Source of the DNA: Gemmatimonadota bacterium
Lineage (GTDB): Bacteria; Gemmatimonadota; Gemmatimonadetes; Longimicrobiales; UBA6960
DNA length: 7,696 nt
Assembly (NCBI GenBank): GCA_019347995.1
Contig: JAHWKH010000101.1
Location: forward strand, 1 to 7,696
Direction of reading: 5' to 3'
Notes under the pieces: model-generated
Databases searched by the model: none
What the model was told of the DNA's origin: nothing
The model's input: the letters and a program-made list of their open reading frames with translations, nothing else
Part shown: piece after piece, positions 1-6,237 of the stretch
How positions within the stretch are numbered: position 1 is the stretch's first letter
Layout: every line of letters begins with the position of its first letter
Translations under genes and position numbers: made by a program

Positions 1-239
1 TGCAGCTGGCGAAGCCGTTGGACAGCTCGGTGAACCCGATCCCGGTGTGGGTGGCCTGTCGTTTGGCCCACTCGTGGCCGTTGAGCCAGACCTTGGCCGG
101 GTAGGGGAAGTAGGCGCAGACCTTGATGAAGGCCGGTCCGAAAGTCGACGTCCCACAGGTAGAAGTAGAAGCAGGTCACCCGCCGGTCGGCCTTGTAGAA
201 GGAGTACCACACGGCGTTGCCCGAATAGCCGCGGTCCTC
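1..239 (-). pseudogene. Fragment of a conserved protein of unknown function, frameshifted
   Basis: Read on the minus strand, 239 down to about 144 encodes a Tyr/Trp-rich stretch including NAVWYSFYKAD and VTCFYFYLWDVDF. The same protein then continues one frame over (GPAFIKVCAYFPYPAKVW, NGHEWAKRQ, GFTELSNGFASC) to the window edge. The switch lies at the AAA run at 141-143 (TTT on the minus strand): removing one base restores a continuous frame. From memory it resembles a widespread, mostly actinobacterial family with the FYFYLWD...FIK...YFPYP...NGHEWAKRQ pattern, to which I cannot assign a function. The right boundary is uncertain: the frame stays open to 300, but from about 234 the plus strand carries recognisable amidohydrolase sequence. 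The left end runs off the window. A sequencing error or a decayed gene would both explain the frameshift. Confidence 0.5.
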
Positions 240-392
240 GCGGCGGGTCCTGCTCCCGCCCCGGCCCAGCCGGCGGATCTGGTCGTCCAGAACGCGCGGG
301 TGTGGACCGGCGATGCGGCCCGCCCGTGGGCCGAGGCCCTGGTGGACCTCAAGGACGAGCTGGAGAGCGAGGCGGGCGAGGGCAGCGCATGA
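234..392 (+). pseudogene. Amidohydrolase N-terminal stub joined to an unrelated C-terminal tail
   Basis: From 234 the plus strand reads VLAAGPAPAPAQ, like the end of a Sec signal peptide. ADLVVQNARVWTGD and ARPWAEAL follow, to about 338. This is the typical N-terminus of secreted YtcJ-like amidohydrolases: first beta strands, then the xGRVWTGDxARPWAEAL pattern. Just where the family continues with its 'avRgGrI' strand, the frame changes to a short charged helical tail, VDLKDELESEAGEGSA, ending at TGA 390-392. No metal-binding motif or barrel follows, so about 500 residues are missing. No start codon with a hydrophobic signal core exists upstream, where the frame enters the antisense of the neighbouring fragment. 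The tail could be the C-terminus of a small ArsR- or PadR-type regulator, which often precede SRPBCC genes, but it is too short to prove. This looks like gene remains or an assembly join, not a functional gene. Confidence 0.5.
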
Positions 393-457
393 GCGTGGCC
401 GGCCCCGGGAGGATCCCGGCGGCGCGGCGCACCCTTTCCGGAGCGATCACACCATGA
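389..457 (+). other. 22-codon ORF chained by ATGA overlaps, coding status doubtful
   Basis: An ATG at 389 overlaps the TGA (390-392) ending the upstream stub. The 22-codon frame it opens ends at TGA 455-457, which overlaps the ATG (454-456) of the SRPBCC gene. The peptide begins MSVAGPGRIPAARR and resembles nothing I know. The double ATGA arrangement could carry ribosomes from an upstream gene into the SRPBCC gene, but ATGA tetramers arise easily by chance at this base composition. Confidence 0.15.
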
Positions 458-984
458 GCGACGCGGCGAGCCTTCCCGAGCACGTGGCCTCCATCCACAT
501 CGGCGTACCGGTGGAGCGCGTGTGGGAGGAGATCACGAAGACGGGGCGCGTCCAGCGCGCCCTGTACAACACCGTGCTGGAGACGGACCTCGTGCCCGGG
601 ACGCGGCTGCGCTACTACAGCCCCGACCACGAGCGTGTCTTCATCGTGGGCGAGGTCGTCGACGTCGATCCGCCCCGGAGGTTCTCCCACACCTATCTCT
701 TCACCATGTGGAAGTCGGGCGGCCCCACCCTGGTCACCTGGGAGCTGGAGCCCGAGGGCGAGGGCTGTCGGGTGACGGTGACCCACTCGGGGTGGACCGA
801 GGCGCACGAGGCTCCCGAGAAGGTGGCGGCCGGCTGGAGGGAGATCCTGGGGCTCCTGAAGCGCGACCTGGAGACCGGCACGCTGCCGCTCAAGACCCGC
901 CTGGCGTACCGGATGATGGGCTGGTTCTCGTTCGCGCTGCCGAAGACCACGAAGACGGAGCACGTGGACCGGCAGGGCCTCTGA
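454..984 (+). CDS. SRPBCC / AHSA1-like domain protein
   Basis: This 176-residue soluble protein has the START-like SRPBCC fold of the AHSA1 family (C-terminal domain of the Hsp90 co-chaperone Aha1). These proteins form a deep hydrophobic ligand pocket, and the bacterial ones mostly lack known ligands. Support comes from the order of motifs: strand one and helix (residues 11-30, with PVERVWEEIT), PGTRLRYYSP (48-57), GEVVDVDPPRRFSHTY (66-81), VTWELEPEGEGCRVTVTHSGW (94-114, the family's most typical part) and the long C-terminal helix AAGWREILGLLKRDLETG (125-142). About 30 further residues (143-176), including an aromatic stretch at 152-162, extend past the usual domain end. The ATG at 454 places the first strand normally, with a weak GGAG at 440-443. 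Such genes often follow an ArsR-type regulator; here only debris lies upstream. Its TGA abuts the stop of the convergent permease gene. The family call is secure; the ligand is unknown. Confidence 0.85.
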   Translation: MSDAASLPEHVASIHIGVPVERVWEEITKTGRVQRALYNTVLETDLVPGTRLRYYSPDHERVFIVGEVVDVDPPRRFSHTYLFTMWKSGGPTLVTWELEPEGEGCRVTVTHSGWTEAHEAPEKVAAGWREILGLLKRDLETGTLPLKTRLAYRMMGWFSFALPKTTKTEHVDRQGL

Positions 985-2226
985 CTACGACTCCCGCACC
1001 CACCTCCACAGCTCCGGCAGGGTGGGGCGCTTTCCGGTCATGAGGATCCCCACCCGGTAGATGCGGCCGCCGACCCATGCCACGGCGGGCACGGTGGCCG
1101 CCATCAGCGCCAGGGACAGGGCGACCTGCCAGGCGGGGGCGGCGCCCGCGGCCGCCCGGGCGAACATGAGCACGGGGCTGAAGAAGGGCACCAGGGAAAG
1201 ACCCACGGCCAGGGGCGAGTTGGGACTCTCGATGACGCCCACCACCGCGATGATGGGCACCACGAGGAGCAGCATGAGGGGGAGCTGGGCCTGCTGCGCC
1301 TCCTCGTCGGAGTTGCACATGGCGCCGACCGCCGCGTACAGCGCCGAATAGATGAAGTAGCCGCCCAGGAAGAACACCAGGAACAGGCCCAGGTAGCCCG
1401 GCCCGGGAAGCCCCTCCCGGAGCTCGTTGAGCCGGCCGAGCTCGGGCCGCGCCGCCAGGAGCGCCGGCAGGGCCACCGAGGCCAGCAGCGCGCTCCCGGC
1501 CACCCAGACGGCGAGCTGCGTCAGGCCCACCGCCCCCACCCCCAGGATCTTGCCCAGCAGGAGCTGCCAGGGACGCAGCGACGCCAGGACCACCTCGACG
1601 ATGCGGCTCGTCTTCTCCTCCAGCACCGAGCGCATCACGGCCACGGCGTAGATGAGCACCACCATGTAGAGAACGAAGGAGCCCACGTACGCCGCCACGA
1701 ACGCGGGGGTCTCCATGCCTGCCGCCGGGGCGCCCTCCAACGCCTCCACCTCCAGGTCGCCGCCCCGCAGCAGGCGCTGGGCGTCGGGGCCCATGCCCAG
1801 GCGCCGCTCCAGCACCGTGGCGGCCACGGCTTGGCGCACCATGAGACGCTGCACCATCGACGGCGCCTGGTTGCCGACCCAGCGGGAGGCGCCGTCCGTC
1901 AGCGTCTCGGGATCCACGACCAGATAGGCCTCGATCTCGCCGGCCCGCACCCGCTCGTCCAGGACCGCCTCCTCCTCGTCGAGGCCCGCCGGCTCCACCA
2001 CCAGCCCGGCCTCGGAGAGCCGCTCGGCCAGCGCTTCCGCCAGCATGCCCGAGCGGTCCAGGATCACGAGCCGGGTGCCGGCGTCGTCGCCCTGGGAGGC
2101 GAACCAGAGGGGAGCGACGAGGGCGGCCAGCACGAGCAGGGGGACGCCGAGGGTGGCGAAGACGAACCACCGGGAGCGCACCCGCTGCAGGTACTCCCGC
2201 CGGATCACCGCCCACACGACCCTCAC
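985..2226 (-). CDS. ABC-2 type transporter permease, NatB-like
   Basis: Membrane subunit of an ABC exporter, 413 residues, of the NatB / ABC2_membrane_3 type. An N-terminal membrane helix (about 20-43, WFVFATLGVPLLVLAALVAP) is followed by a large extracytoplasmic domain (about 44-173). A membrane half follows with helices near 176-199, 222-257, 278-303, 315-332, 339-360 and 366-388. The cytoplasmic motif EEKTSRIVEVVLASLRPWQL (203-222) is diagnostic of NatB-like permeases, as is NSDEEAQQAQLPLML (305-319). The GTG start at 2226 overlaps the TGA of the ATP-binding gene as GTGA, implying translational coupling; another GTG at 2217 is possible. The frame stays open far upstream on this strand, but that part overlaps the ATPase gene and has no family resemblance. 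NatAB of Bacillus exports sodium; related pairs export peptides or drugs, so the substrate here is open. The gene ends against the SRPBCC stop with no spacer. Confidence 0.88.
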   Translation of the reverse strand: MRVVWAVIRREYLQRVRSRWFVFATLGVPLLVLAALVAPLWFASQGDDAGTRLVILDRSGMLAEALAERLSEAGLVVEPAGLDEEEAVLDERVRAGEIEAYLVVDPETLTDGASRWVGNQAPSMVQRLMVRQAVAATVLERRLGMGPDAQRLLRGGDLEVEALEGAPAAGMETPAFVAAYVGSFVLYMVVLIYAVAVMRSVLEEKTSRIVEVVLASLRPWQLLLGKILGVGAVGLTQLAVWVAGSALLASVALPALLAARPELGRLNELREGLPGPGYLGLFLVFFLGGYFIYSALYAAVGAMCNSDEEAQQAQLPLMLLLVVPIIAVVGVIESPNSPLAVGLSLVPFFSPVLMFARAAAGAAPAWQVALSLALMAATVPAVAWVGGRIYRVGILMTGKRPTLPELWRWVRES

Positions 2227-3200
2227 GGCGCCTCGCCGGCGGCCAGGGCGGCCTCCCGCTCCCGGACCTCGGCCTCCTCCGACTCCGGCCGGTGGCCGGC
2301 GTGGCGGACGAAGATCTCGTGCAGCCGGGGCTCCACCAGCTCGAAGCGGCGGATCTCCGCCCCCGACGCGACCCCGCGGCGCAGCACGGCCTGGGCGTCG
2401 GCGCCGTCGCGCAGCAGAAGGTGCACGCTGCCGTCGGGGGCCGGCTGCCGGGACGACACCTCGGGCCCCTCGATCCAGCCGTCGGGACCCTCGAACTCCA
2501 CGGCCAGCACGCCGCGGCGCTCCCGGCGCTTGATCTCCCTGAGATCGCCGTCCAGCACCTTGCGCGCGCGGGAGATGAGGCACACGCGCTCGCACAGGCG
2601 CTCGGCCTGGTCCATGAGGTGCGTCGAGAACAGTACGGTGGCGCCTGCTGCGTGGAGGTCGCGCACGATCGCTTCCAGCACGTCCTGGTTGATGGGATCC
2701 AGCCCGCTGAACGGCTCGTCCAGGATGAGCAGGTCGGGCTCGTGCAGCACCGTGCCGATGAACTGGACCTTCTGCTGCATGCCCTTGGAGAGGTCCTCCA
2801 CCTTCTGATCGGCCCAGGGCGACAGCTCGAGGCGCTCGAGCCACGCCGACGCCCGCTCCCGGGCGGTGGCGCGCCGAACGCCGCGGATCTCGCCCAGGAA
2901 GACCAGCAGCTCCAGCACCTTCATCTTCCGGTAGACGCCCCGCTCCTCGGGCAGGTAGCCCACGCGGCGGCGGCGGGCCTCGTCGGGCTCGTCGCCGAAG
3001 AGGCGCACCCGGCCGGCGTCGGGCCGCAGGATGGCCATGATCATGCGCAGCGTCGTGGTCTTCCCCGAGCCGTTCGGACCCAGGAGCCCGTAGATGGAGC
3101 CCCGGGGGATCTCCAGGTCCAGGCCGTCCACGGCGGTGTGCCGCCCGAAGCGCTTCGTGACGCCCTCGAGACGCACGGCGTAGGAGGAGGGTTCGGGCAT
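2223..3200 (-). CDS. ABC transporter ATP-binding protein, NatA-like
   Basis: Cytoplasmic ATPase subunit, 325 residues, that powers the permease encoded immediately downstream. All ABC ATPase elements are visible: Walker A GPNGSGKT (41-48), signature LSKGMQQKVQ (137-146), Walker B LLILDEP (157-163), D-loop SGLDP (165-169) and switch His194 in FSTHLMDQAERLC. The Q-loop position reads YLPEERGVYRKM (82-93), with Glu where most ABC ATPases have Gln; YLPEERGLYPKM is normal in the NatA-like group (COG4152), so this supports the subfamily. A C-terminal accessory domain follows (about 228-300, with LVEPRLHEIFVRH), then a charged Ala/Glu-rich tail. The ATG at 3200 was chosen because it starts about 10 residues before the first conserved strand. 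An in-frame ATG at 3350 would add 50 proline-rich residues unlike the family, with no clear ribosome binding site. The TGA overlaps the permease GTG by four bases. Confidence 0.9.
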   Translation of the reverse strand: MPEPSSYAVRLEGVTKRFGRHTAVDGLDLEIPRGSIYGLLGPNGSGKTTTLRMIMAILRPDAGRVRLFGDEPDEARRRRVGYLPEERGVYRKMKVLELLVFLGEIRGVRRATARERASAWLERLELSPWADQKVEDLSKGMQQKVQFIGTVLHEPDLLILDEPFSGLDPINQDVLEAIVRDLHAAGATVLFSTHLMDQAERLCERVCLISRARKVLDGDLREIKRRERRGVLAVEFEGPDGWIEGPEVSSRQPAPDGSVHLLLRDGADAQAVLRRGVASGAEIRRFELVEPRLHEIFVRHAGHRPESEEAEVREREAALAAGEAP

Positions 3201-3327
3201 CTCGGGGCTCTGGAGGGGTCTCGGCGGAGAGGAGCGGCTCGCGTCGGGGGTGTGGAAGGGTAGGTCCCCCGGAGGGCTCAGGGGAGGGGCCGGCGCCTCC
3301 GACGGCTCCGGAAAGGGGCGCGATCCG

Positions 3328-3355
3328 TTGCCGCCGGGTCCGATATCCATAGATT
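3328..3355 (+). promoter_or_regulatory. Possible sigma-70-type promoter of the AbrB-like gene
   Basis: TTGCCG (3328-3333) and TAGATT (3350-3355) lie 16 bases apart, each matching four of six consensus positions, in the only AT-rich patch upstream of the gene. This would give a leader of about 30 bases before the start codon at 3395. Consensus matching in GC-rich phyla is unreliable, so this is tentative. Confidence 0.25.
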
Positions 3356-3383
3356 CAGCACGCTGGAGACCACCCGGACCCCC

Positions 3384-3390
3384 AAGGAGG
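3384..3390 (+). promoter_or_regulatory. Strong Shine-Dalgarno site of the AbrB-like gene
   Basis: AAGGAGG is a near-perfect anti-16S match, four bases (TTGG) before ATG 3395. It fixes the start of the small gene and is the clearest ribosome binding site in the window. The spacing is a little short. Confidence 0.75.
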
Positions 3391-3394
3391 TTGG

Positions 3395-3586
3395 ATGGCC
3401 ATTTACCGGACGCTCTACTACGGCGACGTCACGGTCGGCGTGGGCGGACGGATCACGATCCCCCAGGACATGCGCGACGACCTGGGTATCGACGAGGGCG
3501 ACGCCCTCACGGTCCGCGTCGAGGAGAACCCGAAGGGTACCCGCCAGATGGTCATCTGGCGCGCCGAGCAGCAGCCGGAAGAGTAA
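3395..3586 (+). CDS. SpoVT-AbrB domain DNA-binding protein, solitary
   Basis: A 63-residue protein consisting almost entirely of one SpoVT-AbrB swapped-hairpin domain (about 11-43): DVTVGVGGRITIPQDMRDDL followed by GIDEGDALTVRVEE. The GRITIP, (M)R..LGI and GD.L.V core positions match AbrB/MazE-type transition-state or antitoxin proteins. These bind DNA as dimers through interleaved hairpins. A ten-residue lead with two tyrosines precedes the domain, and the tail (44-63) is polar and acidic. AbrB-fold antitoxins usually sit directly before a MazF or PIN toxin gene; here the next gene is convergent and unrelated, so this is probably a stand-alone regulator. It could control the divergent ABC operon, itself, or distant genes; the sequence does not tell. 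The Shine-Dalgarno at 3384-3390 supports the start and translation. Confidence 0.85.
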   Translation: MAIYRTLYYGDVTVGVGGRITIPQDMRDDLGIDEGDALTVRVEENPKGTRQMVIWRAEQQPEE

Positions 3587-3618
3587 GCTCCGGAGGGGCA
3601 TCCAGCGGATCCGGGAGC
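3587..3618. terminator. Possible imperfect hairpin between convergent genes
   Basis: Directly after the TAA of the AbrB-like gene, GCTCCGG (3587-3593) can pair with CCGGGAGC (3611-3618) with one bulged G and a 17-base loop. It lies in the 36-base gap between convergent stops, where a bidirectional terminator is expected. No run of T follows on either side, and the loop is large, so it is weak. Confidence 0.2.
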
Positions 3619-3622
3619 GAGA

Positions 3623-5092
3623 TCATTCCTCCAGGTCCGTCCAGCGCACCAGCGCATCCAGGGGCCCCCGTCCGTCGTGATGCCACCACGGCGGGGGCCA
3701 CGGCGACGCCTCCAGGGGGGCCACCCGCACCGCCCCCGCGCGCGCCAGCGACGCCGCCACCGCTTCGATCCTGTCACCGAGCCCGGCCACCCCGACGGTC
3801 TGGAGCCACGGCCGCAGCGGCGCCAGCAGCCCCGCCACGCCGCCGGCGTCGGTCACCGGCTTGACGCGCACCGTGCGGTTGAGGCAGGACGGCTCGAACC
3901 CCGGCTCGGGATCCAGCACCACCGTCCAGGGCGCGGCGCCTCCGCTCCACACGCGAACGCCCTGCCCCGCCGCGGCGCGCAGCTCGGCCGTGCCCCGGAT
4001 CTGGTGCAGCGCCGCGGCCTCGCGCGCGTCCGCCGGTCCGGGCGGGAGCGTCTCGTGGAGGCGCTCCAGCTCGCCGGCCACGGCGGCCGCGAACGCCTCG
4101 GGAGTGGCGGCGCCGCCCTCCTCCACCCACACCACGTGGGGCGAGACGCAGCCGCGCTGGTCGAAGACCGCCACCGCGCGGGCGGCGTCCGCGGCGGCGG
4201 CCTCCATGCGTCCGGGCGCCAGCGCCTCCCTCCCCACCACGGCCACGCTGACCCTGTGGTGGTACGCCACGAGCCCCACGTGCGCCGGGAGCCGCCCGCG
4301 CAGGTCGGCCAGGGTCTCGTCGCCGCCGTAGGCCACCACCAGGTCGGCGGCGGACAGGGCGGCCGCCTCGGCGTCGGGCGACTCGCCGCCGGGCCAGTAG
4401 AGCACGGCCAGGGCCGCGGCCAGCGGCGGCGCCTCCTCGGCCAGCGCCCGCGCCAGCAGCACCGGCAGCACCACGTCGCCCCGGCCGGGCTTGAGGATCG
4501 CGGCCGAGCCCACCAGCAGGGCCCGCAGGGCCGACGTCGCCGACACGCCGGGCACGGTGCCGGCGCCCACGTGCAGCGTGAGGGGGTGACCCGTGGCCCG
4601 CACCCGGCGCCCGCCCCGCCCCTCCACCCACGCGTCCAGCGGGGAGGGCTCGCCCAGGTCCGCGGCCAGCAGCTCCCGCAGCCGCTCCGGCGTCCAGTCC
4701 CGGGCCATCCCCTCGATGACCTCCCGCGCCATGGCCGGCGAGACGCCGGCGGTGGCGGGGAGGCGCGCCTCCGCTTCCCTGCGCAGGGGGTCGCCGGCGT
4801 CCAGGAAGCGGCGGCCCGCCCGGCCCAGCCCGTCGGCGCGCTGGACGGAGGACAGCGCCAGGAGCCCCTCGCGGGCGTCGCGGAGCGCCCGGGCCAGGGC
4901 CTCCACGGAGGAGGCGTCCAGGACGGGGCGGCGCAGGGGTCCGTCCTCGACGAGGGGGAGGCGCGGCGATCCCGGCGGCAGCGCGCAGGCGTCGAAGGGT
5001 GCGTGGGCGTCGGAGCGCCGCCCCTCGGGCCCGCCACCGCCCTCACGCCGCGGGCCGCGGACCGGCCCACCGGGCCCCGCGCGTCTGCTCAC
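3623..5092 (-). CDS. LuxC-like acyl-CoA reductase
   Basis: Acyl-CoA/acyl-enzyme reductase of the LuxC family (PF05893), 489 residues, related to aldehyde dehydrogenases. LuxC takes an acyl group onto a cysteine and reduces it with NADPH to an aldehyde. Visible motifs: HVGAGTVPGVSATSALRALL (174-193) and SAAILKPGRGD (196-206), matching the cofactor-binding HxxAGNVPxV...LVKPSSxD region; VAYGGDETLADLR (253-265); VAYHHRVSVAVVG (275-287); and FDQRGCVSPHVVWVEE (310-325), with Cys315 at the catalytic cysteine position. Near the end, SCLNRTVRVKPV is also family-like. The GTG start overlaps the TGA of the LuxE-like gene as GTGA, so the two are probably translationally coupled and made in matched amounts. 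The first ~30 residues are Gly/Arg-rich and perhaps disordered; no later ATG occurs before residue 121. No luciferase genes are in the window, so a role in luminescence is unsupported. The substrate chain is unknown. Confidence 0.87.
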   Translation of the reverse strand: MSRRAGPGGPVRGPRREGGGGPEGRRSDAHAPFDACALPPGSPRLPLVEDGPLRRPVLDASSVEALARALRDAREGLLALSSVQRADGLGRAGRRFLDAGDPLRREAEARLPATAGVSPAMAREVIEGMARDWTPERLRELLAADLGEPSPLDAWVEGRGGRRVRATGHPLTLHVGAGTVPGVSATSALRALLVGSAAILKPGRGDVVLPVLLARALAEEAPPLAAALAVLYWPGGESPDAEAAALSAADLVVAYGGDETLADLRGRLPAHVGLVAYHHRVSVAVVGREALAPGRMEAAAADAARAVAVFDQRGCVSPHVVWVEEGGAATPEAFAAAVAGELERLHETLPPGPADAREAAALHQIRGTAELRAAAGQGVRVWSGGAAPWTVVLDPEPGFEPSCLNRTVRVKPVTDAGGVAGLLAPLRPWLQTVGVAGLGDRIEAVAASLARAGAVRVAPLEASPWPPPWWHHDGRGPLDALVRWTDLEE

Positions 5093-6231
5093 GGGGCGCC
5101 CGAGAGCAGCTCGTCCATCGCCCGCGAGCAGCCCCGGGGCTCGGCGCCCTCGACCCGGCCCAGCACCCGGAAGCCGTCACCCACGCGCACGCCCCGGTCC
5201 TCCGTGAGCACCGCGCACACGGAGCCGAGGTTGGCCAGGTCCACGTGCTGGAGCAGGCCCGCCTCTCCATCGGCCACCGGCTCCAGCGTCACCGGGTCCA
5301 GGACGCGCGTGCGCACCCAGGGCGGCGGCACGTGGCGCCGCGCGGATGGGTCCCCGCCGCGACCCTCCCGCATCACCGGCTCGTAGAACTGGGAGAGGAG
5401 CTCGGTCATCCCGTACTCGTTGACGATGCGGCGGGCAGGCACCCCCAGCCGCTCCACGAGCCCCCGGTAGAGGTCCTCCCGGGGCATCGCGCGGGAGCGG
5501 CCCTTGAAGCCCCCCGTCTCCATGACGCGCGAGCCGTCGGGCAGGCGGAAGCGCCGCCCCTCCCCAGCCATGGCGTCGAGCCAGTGGACGAACGCGAACG
5601 CGGTGCCCGCCACCAGCACGGGCCGGCCGTCGGCCTCGGCCGCCCCGAGCGCTTCGGAGAGCGCGGCCTGGCGGATCCGTCCACCCGCCTCCACGAACCA
5701 GCCGCCCCCCTCGGGCGCGCACAGCGCGTCGGCCACGAAGCCCATCATGGCCGAGAGGGAGGAGTCGGGGGCCTCGGAGGGCCGCGGGATCAGGCTCACC
5801 AGCGGGAGGCGCGCCCCGTCGGGCAGGACGTGGTCGCGGAAGTTGGGGAGCGCGGAGGCCCGGTAGAGGGACAGCCGCGGCACGGGGTGCTCGCCACGGC
5901 GCTCGCCTCCCCGGGTGGTGCCGCTGGTGCGGAAGACCGCCTCCACCGCGGCCGGCTCGCCGGAGAGCAGCGAGAGGTGCTTGAACGCCGTGGCCGGCAC
6001 GGCGGGAAGATCGGTCCAGCGCGCCACCGTCCCCGGCATGGCGCCCCTCCCCTCGGCGAAGCCCCGGTAGGCCCGGTTGTGCTCGAACTGCCAGCCGAAG
6101 GCGCGGGCGACCAGGGCGTCGAAGGCGTCGTCGTCCAGGGGCGCGTCCACGCCCCGGGCGAAGAGGGCCTCCAGCTCGGAGGCCAGAGTCCCGAAGGCGG
6201 CGTCGTCCATCCCCGCGCGCGTCGTGTCCAT
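5089..6231 (-). CDS. LuxE-like acyl-protein synthetase
   Basis: Member of the LuxE acyl-protein synthetase family (PF04443), 380 residues, near the length of true LuxE. LuxE adenylates a carboxylic acid with ATP, moves the acyl group to its own C-terminal cysteine, then to LuxC. Seen here: WTDLPAVPATAFKH (72-85), the phosphate-binding loop RTSGTTRGG (101-109), the central METGGFKGRSR (237-247), NEYGMTELLSQFYEP (271-285, the adenylation motif of the acyl-AMP ligase superfamily), a C-terminal part with GEAGLLQHVDLANLGSV (322-338), and GAEPRGCSRAMDELL (362-376). Cys368, 12 residues from the end, matches the flexible acyl-transfer cysteine of luminescent LuxE proteins, so activity is probably kept. 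The ATG at 6231 lies six bases after the stop of the deacylase gene; Met8 (ATG 6210) is a less likely start. Overlap with the LuxC-like gene and known LuxE-LuxC complex formation support a joint fatty acid reductase. Confidence 0.87.
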   Translation of the reverse strand: MDTTRAGMDDAAFGTLASELEALFARGVDAPLDDDAFDALVARAFGWQFEHNRAYRGFAEGRGAMPGTVARWTDLPAVPATAFKHLSLLSGEPAAVEAVFRTSGTTRGGERRGEHPVPRLSLYRASALPNFRDHVLPDGARLPLVSLIPRPSEAPDSSLSAMMGFVADALCAPEGGGWFVEAGGRIRQAALSEALGAAEADGRPVLVAGTAFAFVHWLDAMAGEGRRFRLPDGSRVMETGGFKGRSRAMPREDLYRGLVERLGVPARRIVNEYGMTELLSQFYEPVMREGRGGDPSARRHVPPPWVRTRVLDPVTLEPVADGEAGLLQHVDLANLGSVCAVLTEDRGVRVGDGFRVLGRVEGAEPRGCSRAMDELLSGAP

Positions 6232-6237
6232 GCCGCC

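Larger units (their letters stand above)
3201..3394. other. Divergent intergenic region between the ABC operon and the AbrB-like gene
   Basis: This 194-base spacer should hold the promoters of both divergent units. Most of it is as GC-rich as its surroundings; the exception is an AT-richer patch at about 3341-3358 (GATATCCATAGATTCAGC), the likeliest promoter zone. Although it is open in frame with the ATPase gene up to an ATG at 3350, the translation is proline- and serine-rich without family resemblance, so it is taken as non-coding. I see no riboswitch or strong inverted repeat. Confidence 0.5.

Noticed and set aside
1831..2808. Long plus-strand open frames opposite the ABC transporter genes
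   Set aside because: They are antisense to well-supported ABC genes, with low-complexity Ser/Arg-rich translations and no recognisable domain.
2227..2844. Upstream extension of the permease frame to an ATG at 2844
   Set aside because: It overlaps the ATPase gene in another frame, and its translation is Arg/Pro/Gly-rich without membrane segments. The GTGA start at 2226 gives a normal-length permease.
3201..3350. 50-residue N-terminal extension of the ABC ATPase from ATG 3350
   Set aside because: The extension is proline- and serine-rich, absent from NatA-like proteins and without a visible ribosome binding site. Starting at 3200 gives the normal domain beginning.
3677..5386. 569-codon open frame on the plus strand opposite the LuxC-like gene
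   Set aside because: Antisense shadow: composition of Arg, Gly, Pro, His and Gln repeats, with no motif, while the opposite strand holds a full LuxC family match.
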